From assembly GCF_007197755.1 (NCBI RefSeq), contig NZ_CP041636.1, positions 842,001 through 906,000 on the forward strand: a stretch of 64,000 bases of DNA, given 5' to 3'. Positions 16,884 through 25,178 of this stretch are shown piece by piece (position 1 is the first letter of the stretch; each line of letters starts with the position of its first letter). The DNA is from Ferrovibrio terrae. Lineage in GTDB: Bacteria; Pseudomonadota; Alphaproteobacteria; Ferrovibrionales; Ferrovibrionaceae. The notes under the pieces were generated by a model, which searched no databases, was not told where the DNA came from, and worked only from the letters and a program-made list of their open reading frames with translations. A program made the translations under genes and the position numbers.

Positions 16884-17168
16884 ATGCTCGCCAAGACGCA
16901 TCTGACCGCAGCCATGCTGGCCGGCTCGCTCGCCACCGCTCTCGTCATGATCGGCAGCCCGGCCATGGCCCAGGACGCCAGCAAGGAGAAGTGCTACGGC
17001 GTTTCGATGGCCGGCAAGAACGATTGCGCCGCCGGCCCCGGCACCACCTGCGCCGGCACGTCCAAGATGGATTACCAGGGCAATGCCTTCAAGCTGGTCG
17101 CCAAGGGCACCTGCACCACCATGAAGACCCCGAAGGGCATGGGCTCGCTCACCCCGATCAAGGGCTGA
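16884..17168 (+). CDS. bufA: Bufferin precursor (DUF2282, BufA1-like)
   Basis: A 94-residue secreted protein. Residues 1-29 are a long signal peptide (hydrophobic core about 8-26, cleavage expected after AMA). The mature part has exactly four cysteines, at 37, 48, 56 and 77, in the DUF2282 contexts EKCYGV, KNDCAA, TTCAGTS and GTCTTM. DUF2282 proteins were recently described as bufferins: ribosomally made, post-translationally modified peptides whose cysteines are altered by a DUF692/MNIO enzyme and which bind copper in the periplasm. GGAG lies 11 nt before the start. The modifying genes follow directly. Confidence 0.92.
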   Translation: MLAKTHLTAAMLAGSLATALVMIGSPAMAQDASKEKCYGVSMAGKNDCAAGPGTTCAGTSKMDYQGNAFKLVAKGTCTTMKTPKGMGSLTPIKG

Positions 17169-17176
17169 TCAGGTCC

Positions 17177-17227
17177 GGGGCGGATATCCTCGACGCTGAC
17201 ACGCCAGTATCCGCCCCATCTCCTGCT
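17177..17227 (+). other. Stem-loop between precursor and enzyme genes
   Basis: GGGGCGGATA (17177-17186) pairs perfectly with TATCCGCCCC (17218-17227), a 10-bp stem with a 31-nt loop and no T tract. It sits in the 69-bp gap after the bufferin precursor. It probably protects the precursor mRNA or reduces readthrough, so that more precursor than enzyme is made; this is inference. Confidence 0.6.
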
Positions 17228-17237
17228 CTCGATCGCC

Positions 17238-18098
17238 ATGCTTTCGCACGCCAGTTTACCGCCCCGGGCCGGCACCGCCTTCAAGCCCCAGCATTTCGCC
17301 GCGCTCCAGCGCAGCGATGCGCCGCCGGGCTTTATCGAGGTGCATGCCGAGAATTACATGGGCGATGGCGGCCTGCCGCATGCGCAGCTGGCTGCACTGC
17401 GCGCCGACCACGCGCTGTCGCTGCACGGCGTCGGCCTGTCAATTGGCGGCGACGCGCCACTGGACCGCGGCCATCTGCTGCGCCTGCGCAGACTCTGCGA
17501 CCGCTACGACCCCCAAAGCTTTTCCGAACATCTCGCCTGGTCGAGCCATGACGGCCTATTCCTGAACGACCTGCTGCCACTGCCCTATACGGAAGACACG
17601 CTGCGCCGCGTGATCACGCATGTGTCGCAGGTGCAGGACCTGCTCGGCCGCCGCCTGCTGCTGGAAAATCCCGCCACCTATCTGCAGTTCGCCGCCAGCA
17701 CGATCCCGGAAACCGAATTCCTCGCCGAGATCGCGGCACGCACGGGCTGCGGCCTGCTGCTGGACGTCACCAACGTGCTGGTCGCCTGCGGCAATCGCGG
17801 CGAGGACCCGGCTGCCTATCTGGCGCAGTTTCCGCTGCACCGCGTGGGTGAAATTCACCTCGCCGGCCATCACGACACCACCGACCGCCACGGCCTGCCG
17901 CTGCTGATCGACGACCATGGTAGCCGGATCGCTGCTGCGGTCTGGCCGCTGTACGACAGCGTGATCGCACGCGCCGGGCCATTGCCCACACTGGTCGAGT
18001 GGGACAACGACGTACCGGATTGGGCGGTGCTGCGGCACGAAGCGCAAAAGGCACAGGCTGTGCTGGATCGCGCCGCGGCGCAGGTGAGGGCCGCCTGA
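17238..18098 (+). CDS. bufB: DUF692 / MNIO bufferin-modifying enzyme (BufB)
   Basis: A 286-residue TIM-barrel multinuclear non-heme iron oxidase. The metal-ligand blocks are all present in order: [55 protein letters not shown] and LVEWDND. Characterised MNIOs convert precursor cysteines to thiooxazole-type or other heterocycles using oxygen. The expected substrate is the four-Cys precursor encoded just upstream. The DUF2063 partner gene starts 1 bp after its stop, so the two are coupled. Confidence 0.93.
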   Translation: MLSHASLPPRAGTAFKPQHFAALQRSDAPPGFIEVHAENYMGDGGLPHAQLAALRADHALSLHGVGLSIGGDAPLDRGHLLRLRRLCDRYDPQSFSEHLAWSSHDGLFLNDLLPLPYTEDTLRRVITHVSQVQDLLGRRLLLENPATYLQFAASTIPETEFLAEIAARTGCGLLLDVTNVLVACGNRGEDPAAYLAQFPLHRVGEIHLAGHHDTTDRHGLPLLIDDHGSRIAAAVWPLYDSVIARAGPLPTLVEWDNDVPDWAVLRHEAQKAQAVLDRAAAQVRAA

Positions 18099-18099
18099 C

Positions 18100-18849
18100 A
18101 TGCAGACGGATTTCGCCGCAGCCCTGCTCGATGCCGGGCGCAGACCGCCTGCCGGGCTTTTTGCTGCCGATGTCGATGAGCGTTTCGCCATCTACCGCAA
18201 CAACGTCGTCAGCGGCCTGAGCCGCGCGCTGGCCGCCGGATTTCCTGCCACCGAAGCCATCGTCGGTGCGGAATTCTTTGCCGCCATGGCGGCGATCTAT
18301 GTGCGGATCTCGCCGCCGGCCTCGCCGGTACTGCTGGACTATGGCGCCAGCCTGCCGGATTTCCTGGCGCGTTTTGAACCGGCCGCCGAACTGCCCTACC
18401 TCGCCGATGTTGCGCGACTGGAGCTGGCCTATACGCGCGCCTTCCATGCCGCCGATACCACACCGCTGCCGGCCGACCGGCTGGGCAGCATCGCGGCCGA
18501 ACGTCTTGGTGCGGTGCGCGTCACATTGCATCCATCGCTGCAGATCCTGCGCAGCGCCTATCCTGCTGCCACCATCTGGGCGATGAATACCGGTCGCGCG
18601 CCACTCGGCGAGATCGAGGACTGGACCGCGCAGGATGTGCTGGTGCTGCGACCGCACTACGACACGGTCGCCATTCCGCTTGCGCCGGGCGAAGCCGAAT
18701 TCCTGTTGCAGATGCAGGCCGGCGCGGACATGGCTGAGGCCACTGCCGCCGCGCTGCACGATGTTCCGGACTTCGACCTCGCCACGGCGCTTGCTGCGCT
18801 GTTCGCACGCGGCGCCGTCATCGCCTTCACCGATCAGGACCCGCCATGA
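18100..18849 (+). CDS. bufC: DUF2063 bufferin-biosynthesis partner (BufC)
   Basis: A 249-residue protein with the N-terminal DUF2063 domain: DFAAALLDAGRRPPAGLF, then FAIYRNNVVSGLSRALAAGFPAT near residue 28. A C-terminal domain of mostly beta character follows from about residue 110. In known MNIO systems this partner binds the precursor leader and presents it to the enzyme. It is packed between bufB (1-bp gap) and the DoxX gene (ATGA overlap). Confidence 0.9.
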   Translation: MQTDFAAALLDAGRRPPAGLFAADVDERFAIYRNNVVSGLSRALAAGFPATEAIVGAEFFAAMAAIYVRISPPASPVLLDYGASLPDFLARFEPAAELPYLADVARLELAYTRAFHAADTTPLPADRLGSIAAERLGAVRVTLHPSLQILRSAYPAATIWAMNTGRAPLGEIEDWTAQDVLVLRPHYDTVAIPLAPGEAEFLLQMQAGADMAEATAAALHDVPDFDLATALAALFARGAVIAFTDQDPP

Positions 18850-19349
18850 CCATGACCCGTTCCACCAGCTTCCTCAGCGACCACCCACATGGCATCGCCG
18901 GACTCCTGCGTCGCCTGATCGCCGGCATGGACAGAATCCCGCAGGATGCGATTGCGCTTGCGGCGCGCGTCTTTGCCGCCGCGATCTTCTGGCAGTCCGG
19001 CCAGACCAAGCTGGAAGGCTGGCGCGTGTCGGACAGCGCCATCGAACTGTTCCGCGAGGAATATCGCCTGCCGCTGCTCGATCCCGTGCTGGCGGCACAT
19101 CTCGCCACCCTGGGCGAGCATCTGTTTCCGCTTCTGCTGGTCTTCGGTCTGGCCAGCCGTTTTGCCGCCCTTGCCCTGCTGGGCATGACGGCGGTGATTC
19201 AGATTTTCGTCTATCCGGATGCCTGGCCGACTCATGGCATATGGGCGGTCGCGCTGCTGGTGGTCGTGGCGCGCGGACCGGGGCGTCTGTCTGCGGACCA
19301 TCTCCTTGCCCGCCGCATGCCTGCCCTGCGCCCGCTTACCCGGGAGTGA
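18846..19349 (+). CDS. DoxX family membrane protein of the bufferin operon
   Basis: A 167-residue inner-membrane protein with about four hydrophobic segments. The DoxX pattern is seen in ARVFAAAIFWQSGQTKLEGW near residue 38 and HLATLGEHLFPLLLVFGLASR. It overlaps bufC by ATGA. DoxX genes are a regular fourth member of bufferin operons; the role, perhaps electron supply or membrane redox support, is not established. It closes the operon. Confidence 0.88.
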   Translation: MTMTRSTSFLSDHPHGIAGLLRRLIAGMDRIPQDAIALAARVFAAAIFWQSGQTKLEGWRVSDSAIELFREEYRLPLLDPVLAAHLATLGEHLFPLLLVFGLASRFAALALLGMTAVIQIFVYPDAWPTHGIWAVALLVVVARGPGRLSADHLLARRMPALRPLTRE

Positions 19350-19458
19350 CCGCGGGGCATCACTCTTAAGTGGGGCAGCCCGGGGCCGCCGGTCTTTGCA
19401 CGACTGCGACAGTTCCCTATGCTTGCGCATCTGCCAAAGGCGCCACCTCCACTCTTCG

Positions 19459-19965
19459 ATGAGCGACGACTTCACCCTGCCCGACGACGCCCATGCCGTG
19501 ATCCGGCAGGGCCTGGTCTACTGGCGCGCTGCCGCGCCGGGTCCCGGCCTGCTGCCGGGCCGCCAGCATATCGATCCGCTCGGCATGCCGGCGCTGCTGC
19601 CCTATGCCTGGCTGCTGGAAGTGCATCCGCCGGCCGGCGATGTCAGCATCCCGCGCTTCCGCTTCCGCCTGGTCGGCAGCCATGTCGATCTCGGCTTTGG
19701 TGAACCGATGACCGGCGCCTGGCTGCACGACATGGAGGACGGCTTCGACAGCGTCAGCGGTCGCTCACGCAGTTTCGTTGATGCCGCCACCAATGCACTG
19801 ATCAGCCATCGCCGCGGTCCGCCGCGCTTCCGCATGAATGCGGATACCGCCGAACTCGAACGCCTGATGATGCCGCTGGCAGCCGATGGCCGAAGCGTCG
19901 ACATGCTGCTCGGCTTCACCGTCTTCTATGACGGCATCGGCAGCGTCCTGCGCAGCCGGCTGTAA
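19459..19965 (+). CDS. Single-domain PAS protein (PAS_5 type)
   Basis: A 168-residue soluble protein covered by one PAS_5-like domain (GRQHIDPLGMPALLPYAWLL, then FRFRLVGSHVDLGFGEPMTG, then a C-terminal MMPLAADGRSVDMLLGFTVF). No output domain is attached. Such proteins act in trans on signalling proteins; the ligand is unknown. A similar 168-residue PAS_5 protein is encoded at 45660. The start at 19459 is the first ATG that keeps only the PAS region; in-frame upstream sequence lies over the DoxX gene. Confidence 0.75.
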   Translation: MSDDFTLPDDAHAVIRQGLVYWRAAAPGPGLLPGRQHIDPLGMPALLPYAWLLEVHPPAGDVSIPRFRFRLVGSHVDLGFGEPMTGAWLHDMEDGFDSVSGRSRSFVDAATNALISHRRGPPRFRMNADTAELERLMMPLAADGRSVDMLLGFTVFYDGIGSVLRSRL

Positions 19966-19968
19966 GGC

Positions 19969-20838
19969 TTAGCGCACCCGCTCGATATCGGGCAGGAACT
20001 GCGGCGCGCGCAGCAGGTCCTGGATCGTTTCCAACCGCATTTCCGGCGCGTGATTTTCGCGCGCATCGCGCAACGCCGTATACGTCGCCGACATCGCGAA
20101 CAGCAGCGCCTTCTTCGCTGTGCGACCTTTCAGCAGGCGCGTCAGGAACAGCGCGGCGAACAGGTCGCCGGCGCCCTTGGGCAGCCCTTCACCCAGATCC
20201 GGCACGGCGCAAAGCCAGGCGCCCTCGCGATTGACCAACAGTGCCTCCAGCAGCGGCTGGCCACCCTGGTCGCGGCCACCATCGGTGCGTTTCAGCGTGG
20301 TGGCGACCACCGTTGACGGACCTTTGGCGCGCAGGGCGTCGCAGGCGGCCAGCGCCTGCTGCAGCGTCTCGATCCTGCCGCCGGTCAGGTATTCCAGTTC
20401 GAAGCCGTTCGGTGTGGCGATATCAGCGGTCGGGAACAGATGGTCGCGGATATAGGCCGGCAGGGTCGGATCGACATAGAGCCCGCTGTCGCTGTCGCCC
20501 ATCACCGGATCGCAGAGGAAGATCGCGTTCGGGTTGGCTTTCTTCACCGCCAGTGCGGCGCGGCCGGCGGCTTCGGCCGTGCGCGGACTGCCGAGCCAGC
20601 CGAGCAGTACGGCATCGATCTGTGTCCATTCCGGCCGGGTCTGCAGCGCGGCGATCCAGGCATCCATCTCTTCGGGCGCGGTCGGGCGGTGCGCCGGCGG
20701 ACCGTAGGAGGGATTGAAGGCCAGCACGCCGGTCGGCACCGCCCAGACCTCGATGCCGTTCCGCTGGAGCGGAAACACGCCGGCATTGTTGCCGACGTGG
20801 CCGTAAATCACCTGACTCTGGATGCTGAGGACGCGCAT
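19969..20838 (-). CDS. pdxY: Pyridoxal kinase
   Basis: Phosphorylates pyridoxal to pyridoxal 5'-phosphate in the B6 salvage pathway. A 289-residue ribokinase-fold protein. SQVIYGHVGNNAG near residue 8 binds the substrate, CDPVMGDSDSGLYV lies near residue 112, TPNGFELEYLTG follows, and GLPKGAGDLFAALFL near residue 220 carries the catalytic Asp. The frame stays open far upstream, but MRVLSIQSQV is the family N-terminus and fixes the start at 20838. It is divergent from the CoA-ester lyase gene. Confidence 0.94.
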   Translation of the reverse strand: MRVLSIQSQVIYGHVGNNAGVFPLQRNGIEVWAVPTGVLAFNPSYGPPAHRPTAPEEMDAWIAALQTRPEWTQIDAVLLGWLGSPRTAEAAGRAALAVKKANPNAIFLCDPVMGDSDSGLYVDPTLPAYIRDHLFPTADIATPNGFELEYLTGGRIETLQQALAACDALRAKGPSTVVATTLKRTDGGRDQGGQPLLEALLVNREGAWLCAVPDLGEGLPKGAGDLFAALFLTRLLKGRTAKKALLFAMSATYTALRDARENHAPEMRLETIQDLLRAPQFLPDIERVR

Positions 20839-20958
20839 GGCCGGACATTCCTGCAGGGGCGACGAAGGGAGGACGCGGGGAACCTTGCCACGCCTAAGTC
20901 GGCGATTATAGTGGCGCAACTCAATCTTATTGCACCGCAACAATCGAGGCTTTCCCGC

Positions 20959-21834
20959 ATGGCCGCCACCGCCCGCCCCCGTCGCAGCGTGCTTTACATG
21001 CCCGGCTCGAATGCCCGGGCACTGGAAAAGGCCAAGGGCCTGGCAGCCGACGCCCTGATCCTCGACCTGGAAGACGCGGTCGCCCCGGATGCCAAGGCGC
21101 TGGCGCGCGAACAGGTCTGCAAGGCCGTCGTAGAGGGCGGGTATGGTTCGAGAGAGCTGATCATCCGCACCAATGGCCTCGACACGCCCTGGGGCAAAGA
21201 CGACATCATCGCCGCCGCAAAGGCCGCGCCCGATGCGATCCTGCTGCCCAAGGTGGAGTCTGCCGCGCAGGTGCAGGAAGCCGAAGCCCTGCTCAGGCAG
21301 CATGGCCAGGACAAGACCGCGATCTGGTGCATGATGGAAACGCCGAAAGGCATCCTGCATGCCGAGCAGATCGCCTCTGCCTCGTCGCGGCTGGCTGCGC
21401 TGGTGATGGGCACATCCGATCTGGTGAAGGACCTGAATGCACAGCACACGCCGCTGCGCCTGCCGGTGATCACCGCGCTCGGCCTGTGCATGCTGGCGGC
21501 ACGCGCTTACGATTTGGCAATCCTGGATGGCGTCTATCTCGATCTCGATGACGACGCCGGTTTCGAGGCCGCCTGCAACCAGGGGCTGGAGCTCGGCTTC
21601 GACGGCAAGACGCTGATCCACCCCAAGACGCTGGAGATCACCAACCGCGTCTTTGCGCCGGGCAAGGCGCAAGTGGCATGGGCGCACAAGATCATCGCCG
21701 CTTTCGAGGCGGCGGCAAAGGAAGGCAAGGGCGTGGTGCTGGTGGATGGCAAGCTGATCGAGAACCTGCATGTCGAGCAGGCGAAGAAGCTGGCGGCGCT
21801 GGCCGAGGCGATTGCGAAACTGCAGACGGCGTAA
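20959..21834 (+). CDS. HpcH/HpaI-family CoA-ester lyase (malyl/beta-methylmalyl-CoA lyase-like)
   Basis: A 291-residue TIM-barrel lyase. PRRSVLYMPGSNARALEKA opens the family, DLEDAVAPDAK near residue 36 holds the Mg-binding acidic residues, and IWCMMETPKGIL near residue 130 is the second active-site block. It begins 15 bp before a mesaconyl-CoA hydratase-like gene. In the ethylmalonyl-CoA pathway beta-methylmalyl-CoA lyase acts directly after that hydratase, so this is the favoured role; a citramalyl-CoA lyase role is the alternative. The start is the first ATG consistent with the family. Confidence 0.85.
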   Translation: MAATARPRRSVLYMPGSNARALEKAKGLAADALILDLEDAVAPDAKALAREQVCKAVVEGGYGSRELIIRTNGLDTPWGKDDIIAAAKAAPDAILLPKVESAAQVQEAEALLRQHGQDKTAIWCMMETPKGILHAEQIASASSRLAALVMGTSDLVKDLNAQHTPLRLPVITALGLCMLAARAYDLAILDGVYLDLDDDAGFEAACNQGLELGFDGKTLIHPKTLEITNRVFAPGKAQVAWAHKIIAAFEAAAKEGKGVVLVDGKLIENLHVEQAKKLAALAEAIAKLQTA

Positions 21835-21849
21835 GGGATCGGACCAGAG

Positions 21850-22920
21850 ATGAGCGACAAGACCAATCCGGGCAATTTCTTCGAGGATTTCAAACTCGAC
21901 CAGGAAATCCGCCATGCCACGCCGCGCACTGTCACCGCCGGCGATGTCGCGCTCTATACCGCTTTGTATGGTCCGCGCTTCCCCGTGCAGTCGGCCGACA
22001 GTTTCGCGCGCCGCCTGGGGCTGCGCGCCGCGCCGGTCGATGACCTGCTGGCCTTCCATGTGGTGTTCGGCAAGACGGTACCGGAGATTTCGCTCAATGC
22101 CGTGGCCAATCTCGGCTATGCCGAATGCCGCTGGCTCAGCCCCGTCTTTCCCGGCGACACGCTGCACACCGTGTCGCGCGTGATCGGCCTGAAGGAGAAT
22201 TCCAACAAAAAGACCGGCGTGGTCTATGTGCGCAGCCAGGGCTACAAGGACGGCGACGAACTGGTGCTGGACTATGTGCGCTGGGTGATGGTGAGGAAGC
22301 GCGATGAGTCCGCCGTGATCGCCGAGGAGCGCGTGCCGCGCCTGAAGGATCATGTCGCGCCGGAACAGCTGCGCATTCCGACCGGGCTGAATTTCGCGCA
22401 TTACGACTGGACGCTGGCCGGCAGCCGGCATGGCTGGGAAGATTACGAGCCCGGCGAGAAGATCGACCATGTCGATGGCATGACCATCGAAGAAGCCGAG
22501 CACATGCTGGCGACGCGGCTGTATCAGAACACCGCGAAGGTGCATTTCAACCAGCATCGCCAGGGTCAGGACAAACTCGGCCGCCGCCTGATCTATGGCG
22601 GCCATGTCATCAGCCTGGCGCGCGCGCTCAGCTTCAACGGCCTGGGCAATGCCGCTTTCGTCGCCGCCATCAATGGCGGCCGGCATGTGAATCCCACTCT
22701 GGCTGGCAACACGGTCTATGCCTGGTCGCAGGTGCTGGACAAGGCCGAGATCGACGGCCGCAGCGATGTCGGCGCGCTGCGCATCCGCACGCTGGCCGTG
22801 AAAGACCAGCCTGCCACGGCCTTCCCCGACAAGGACACCGCCGGTGCCTACCCGGACAGCGTGGTGCTCGATCTCGATTACTGGTCCCTGATGCCGAAAC
22901 GCGAAAAGCGGCGGCGATAA
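21850..22920 (+). CDS. mch: MaoC-family mesaconyl-CoA hydratase
   Basis: A 356-residue double-hotdog protein. The first half has NFFEDFKLDQEIRHATPRTV and a degenerate hotdog; the second has the motif QHRQGQDKLGRRLIYGGHVIS. Length and layout match mesaconyl-CoA hydratases that make beta-methylmalyl-CoA in the ethylmalonyl-CoA pathway of alphaproteobacteria growing on C2 compounds. The adjacent lyase (15-bp gap) supports this. No ccr or other pathway gene is in the window. Confidence 0.85.
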   Translation: MSDKTNPGNFFEDFKLDQEIRHATPRTVTAGDVALYTALYGPRFPVQSADSFARRLGLRAAPVDDLLAFHVVFGKTVPEISLNAVANLGYAECRWLSPVFPGDTLHTVSRVIGLKENSNKKTGVVYVRSQGYKDGDELVLDYVRWVMVRKRDESAVIAEERVPRLKDHVAPEQLRIPTGLNFAHYDWTLAGSRHGWEDYEPGEKIDHVDGMTIEEAEHMLATRLYQNTAKVHFNQHRQGQDKLGRRLIYGGHVISLARALSFNGLGNAAFVAAINGGRHVNPTLAGNTVYAWSQVLDKAEIDGRSDVGALRIRTLAVKDQPATAFPDKDTAGAYPDSVVLDLDYWSLMPKREKRRR

Positions 22921-23035
22921 GTCTATAATTTAGGCAAAAGCACAGCCTTTCGGCATAAATCTGCCGAATTTGGCGGCAATCCACCCGCGCGGACCGCCCA
23001 CATAAGGTTTTCCCAGCATTTCTCGTGCCGGTGCT

Positions 23036-23052
23036 TTGGCATGCCTCGTGCT
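23036..23052 (+). promoter_or_regulatory. Sigma-54-like promoter upstream of amt
   Basis: TTGGCATG-CCTC-GTGCT matches the sigma-54 consensus YTGGCAYR-N4-TTGCW at all but one defined position, with the GG (-24) and GC (-12) elements 10 bp apart. The expected transcript start is near 23063, about 80 bp before the amt start. Ammonium transporters are classic NtrC/sigma-54 targets. I did not find a convincing NtrC site. Confidence 0.5.
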
Positions 23053-23143
23053 TGGGCAGTCTGCCCATTTTGCCAGCGTTTCGCCCGCCGGCAGGGTGAG
23101 CACAGAACCGTTTCGCCAAAACAATAACAGGGTGGGATTCCCA

Positions 23144-24454
23144 ATGATTGTCTTAACGCTGCGCCGCCTGGCGGCGCCTGCTCTCCTGTTGTCGCTCGCA
23201 GCCGTTCCGGCGCTGGGCGCCGAGGAGAAGCCGCTCGATGCCGCCAACACCGCCTGGATCCTGACCGCCACCGCGCTGGTGCTGTTCATGACCATGCCGG
23301 GCCTTGCCCTCTTCTATGCCGGCCTGGTGCGCGCCCGGAATGCGCTCAGCGTGGTGATGCATTGCGTGGTGATCGCCGCCCTGGTCTCGCTGCTCTGGCT
23401 GATTGGCGGCTACAGCCTCGCCTTCACCGATGGCGGCGCCAACAACGCCTGGATCGGCAGCTTCGACCGCGCCTTCATGGCCGGCGTCACCGCCGAGACG
23501 CTGAAGGACGGCCTGCCCGAAGCGCTGTTCTTCATGTTCCAGATGACCTTCGCCATCATCACGCCAGCCCTGATCGTCGGCGCCTGGCCCGAACGCATCC
23601 GCTTCGGCGCCGTGGTGCTGTTCTCCGCGCTGTGGCTGTTCCTGGTCTACGTGCCGGTCTGCCACTGGATCTGGGGCGGCGGCTGGCTGTTTAATCTCGG
23701 CGTGGTCGATTTCGCCGGCGGCCTGGTGGTGCACGTGACCGCCGGCATGGCGGCCATCGCTGCCGCCATCATGGTCGGCAAGCGCCGCGATTTCCCGCAT
23801 GAACCGCTGCTGCCGCACAATCCGGGCATGACCGCCACGGGTGCGGGCATGCTGTGGGTCGGCTGGTTCGGTTTCAACGCGGGGTCGGCGCTGGCCGCCA
23901 GCGGCTCGGCCGGCATGGCGATGCTGGTGACGCATGTGTCGGCAGCCTGCGGCGCGCTGACCTGGATGGCGATCGAATGGCTGCGCTATGGCCGTCCGTC
24001 GCTGGTCGGCATCGTCACCGGTCTGATCGCCGGCCTCGCCACCATTACACCGGCGGCCGGCGTCGCCGGTCCGGCCGGCGCGGTGCTGATCGGCTTCTGC
24101 GGCGGCGCGATATGCTTCACCGTTACGGCTTTGCTGAAGCAGAAATACAAGCTGGATGACTCGCTCGATGTCTTTGCCGTGCATGGCGTGGGCGGCGCGC
24201 TCGGTATCCTGCTGGTCGCCATCGTCGGCCAGCCCGGCTTCGGCGGCACCGGCTTCGCTGAAGGCGTCACTGCCCTGATGCAGTTCAAGGCGCAGCTGAT
24301 CGGCCTGGCGGTCACCGCCGCCTGGTCGGGCCTGGTGTCGTGGGGGATTTTCGCGGTGCTGAAGGCGAGCGGAAATCTGCGGGTGAGCGAAGAGGACGAG
24401 TCCGACGGCCTCGACATCACCACCCATGGCGAACGGGCCTACGATCTCCGTTAA
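23144..24454 (+). CDS. amt: Ammonium transporter (Amt/MEP/Rh)
   Basis: A 436-residue membrane protein. Residues 1-24 look like a signal peptide, which many Amt proteins have, and about eleven transmembrane helices follow. Signature blocks are TMPGLALFYAGLVRARN, VVDFAGGLVVHVTAGMAA and MLWVGWFGFNAGSAL, with the channel histidine region at DVFAVHGVGGALG. It takes up ammonium across the inner membrane. No glnK/glnB gene adjoins it, unlike the common arrangement. The start at 23144 is chosen to keep the signal peptide; longer in-frame sequence overlaps the promoter. Confidence 0.95.
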   Translation: MIVLTLRRLAAPALLLSLAAVPALGAEEKPLDAANTAWILTATALVLFMTMPGLALFYAGLVRARNALSVVMHCVVIAALVSLLWLIGGYSLAFTDGGANNAWIGSFDRAFMAGVTAETLKDGLPEALFFMFQMTFAIITPALIVGAWPERIRFGAVVLFSALWLFLVYVPVCHWIWGGGWLFNLGVVDFAGGLVVHVTAGMAAIAAAIMVGKRRDFPHEPLLPHNPGMTATGAGMLWVGWFGFNAGSALAASGSAGMAMLVTHVSAACGALTWMAIEWLRYGRPSLVGIVTGLIAGLATITPAAGVAGPAGAVLIGFCGGAICFTVTALLKQKYKLDDSLDVFAVHGVGGALGILLVAIVGQPGFGGTGFAEGVTALMQFKAQLIGLAVTAAWSGLVSWGIFAVLKASGNLRVSEEDESDGLDITTHGERAYDLR

Positions 24455-24479
24455 GCCCGGCCTTCATATCCTGCTTCCG

Positions 24480-24513
24480 TCGGCGGGCCTCGAAAAGGGC
24501 CCGCCGATCTGTT
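24480..24513 (+). terminator. Terminator after amt
   Basis: TCGGCGGGCC (24480-24489) pairs with GGCCCGCCGA (24498-24507) around an 8-nt loop, followed by TCTGTTT. The T tract is weak but the stem is strong. Confidence 0.65.
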
Positions 24514-24781
24514 TCGCCACCCTGTGGCACCCCCTGGCCGCGTTGCGAAAGACTCGCAGCTTCGATCCCACATAGCAGCTATTCGCCGTGGCAATTTCCC
24601 TTGCCGGGGTGGGGTTTACGCGACTAAAAACAAAGTCGTCCAATGATTGACTACACAGGGACCGGGACTAGTATCCGCCCTGATTTTCGGACGCTGACTC
24701 GGCCATTTTCCCCATTTGCGCCAGTCGCGGACCGCCCCACCCCGAATGCTCCGGATACCAGCCGGGGCGAAGGCGCGAAAC
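24514..24781 (+). promoter_or_regulatory. sdh operon leader and promoter region
   Basis: The 327-bp gap between amt and sdhC holds the amt terminator, then about 130 bp with nothing recognisable. A sigma-70-like promoter follows: TTGACT (24647-24652), a 16-nt spacer and TAGTAT (24669-24674). That leaves about 100 nt of untranslated leader before sdhC. No riboswitch fold is recognised in it. Confidence 0.5.
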
Positions 24782-25168
24782 ATGGCGAACGTCGAACGAC
24801 CGCTCTCCCCCCATCTGCAGATCTACCGCTGGCCGGTCACCATGGCGACCTCGATCCTGCACCGCGCCACCGGCTGCGGTCTGGCCGCCGGCACCCTGCT
24901 GCTGGCCTGGTGGCTCGTAGCCGCCGCCGCCGGTCCGGAATACTACGCGATGGTGCAGGCCTGCCTCGGCTCATGGCTTGGCCGGCTGGTGCTGCTCGGC
25001 TTTTCCTGGGCGCTGTTCTACCACCTGCTGAACGGCATCCGTCACCTGTTCTGGGATGCCGGCCACGGCTACAGCCTTCCGGTCGCCAACAAGTCGGGCT
25101 GGGCGGTCATCATCGGTTCGGTGGTGCTGACCGTGCTGGCCTGGATTCTGGCCTATAGCTGGAAGTGA
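24782..25168 (+). CDS. sdhC: Succinate dehydrogenase cytochrome b556 subunit
   Basis: A 128-residue membrane anchor of complex II with three transmembrane helices. The family N-terminus RPLSPHLQIYR and the quinone/heme segment SILHRATGCGL are present, and FYHLLNGIRHLFWD contains the conserved histidine region. It binds ubiquinone and heme b with SdhD. The start at 24782 fits the family N-terminus. It is first of sdhCDAB; sdhD follows after 10 bp. Confidence 0.96.
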   Translation: MANVERPLSPHLQIYRWPVTMATSILHRATGCGLAAGTLLLAWWLVAAAAGPEYYAMVQACLGSWLGRLVLLGFSWALFYHLLNGIRHLFWDAGHGYSLPVANKSGWAVIIGSVVLTVLAWILAYSWK

Positions 25169-25178
25169 GGAGCGCATC

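Noticed and set aside
20839-22686. Upstream extension of the pdxY frame
   Set aside because: Antisense to the lyase and hydratase genes; pdxY begins at MRVLSIQSQV.
24514-24781. tRNA or 6S-like RNA in the long amt-sdhC gap
   Set aside because: No cloverleaf or long bulged hairpin could be built. Only a terminator and a promoter are supportable.
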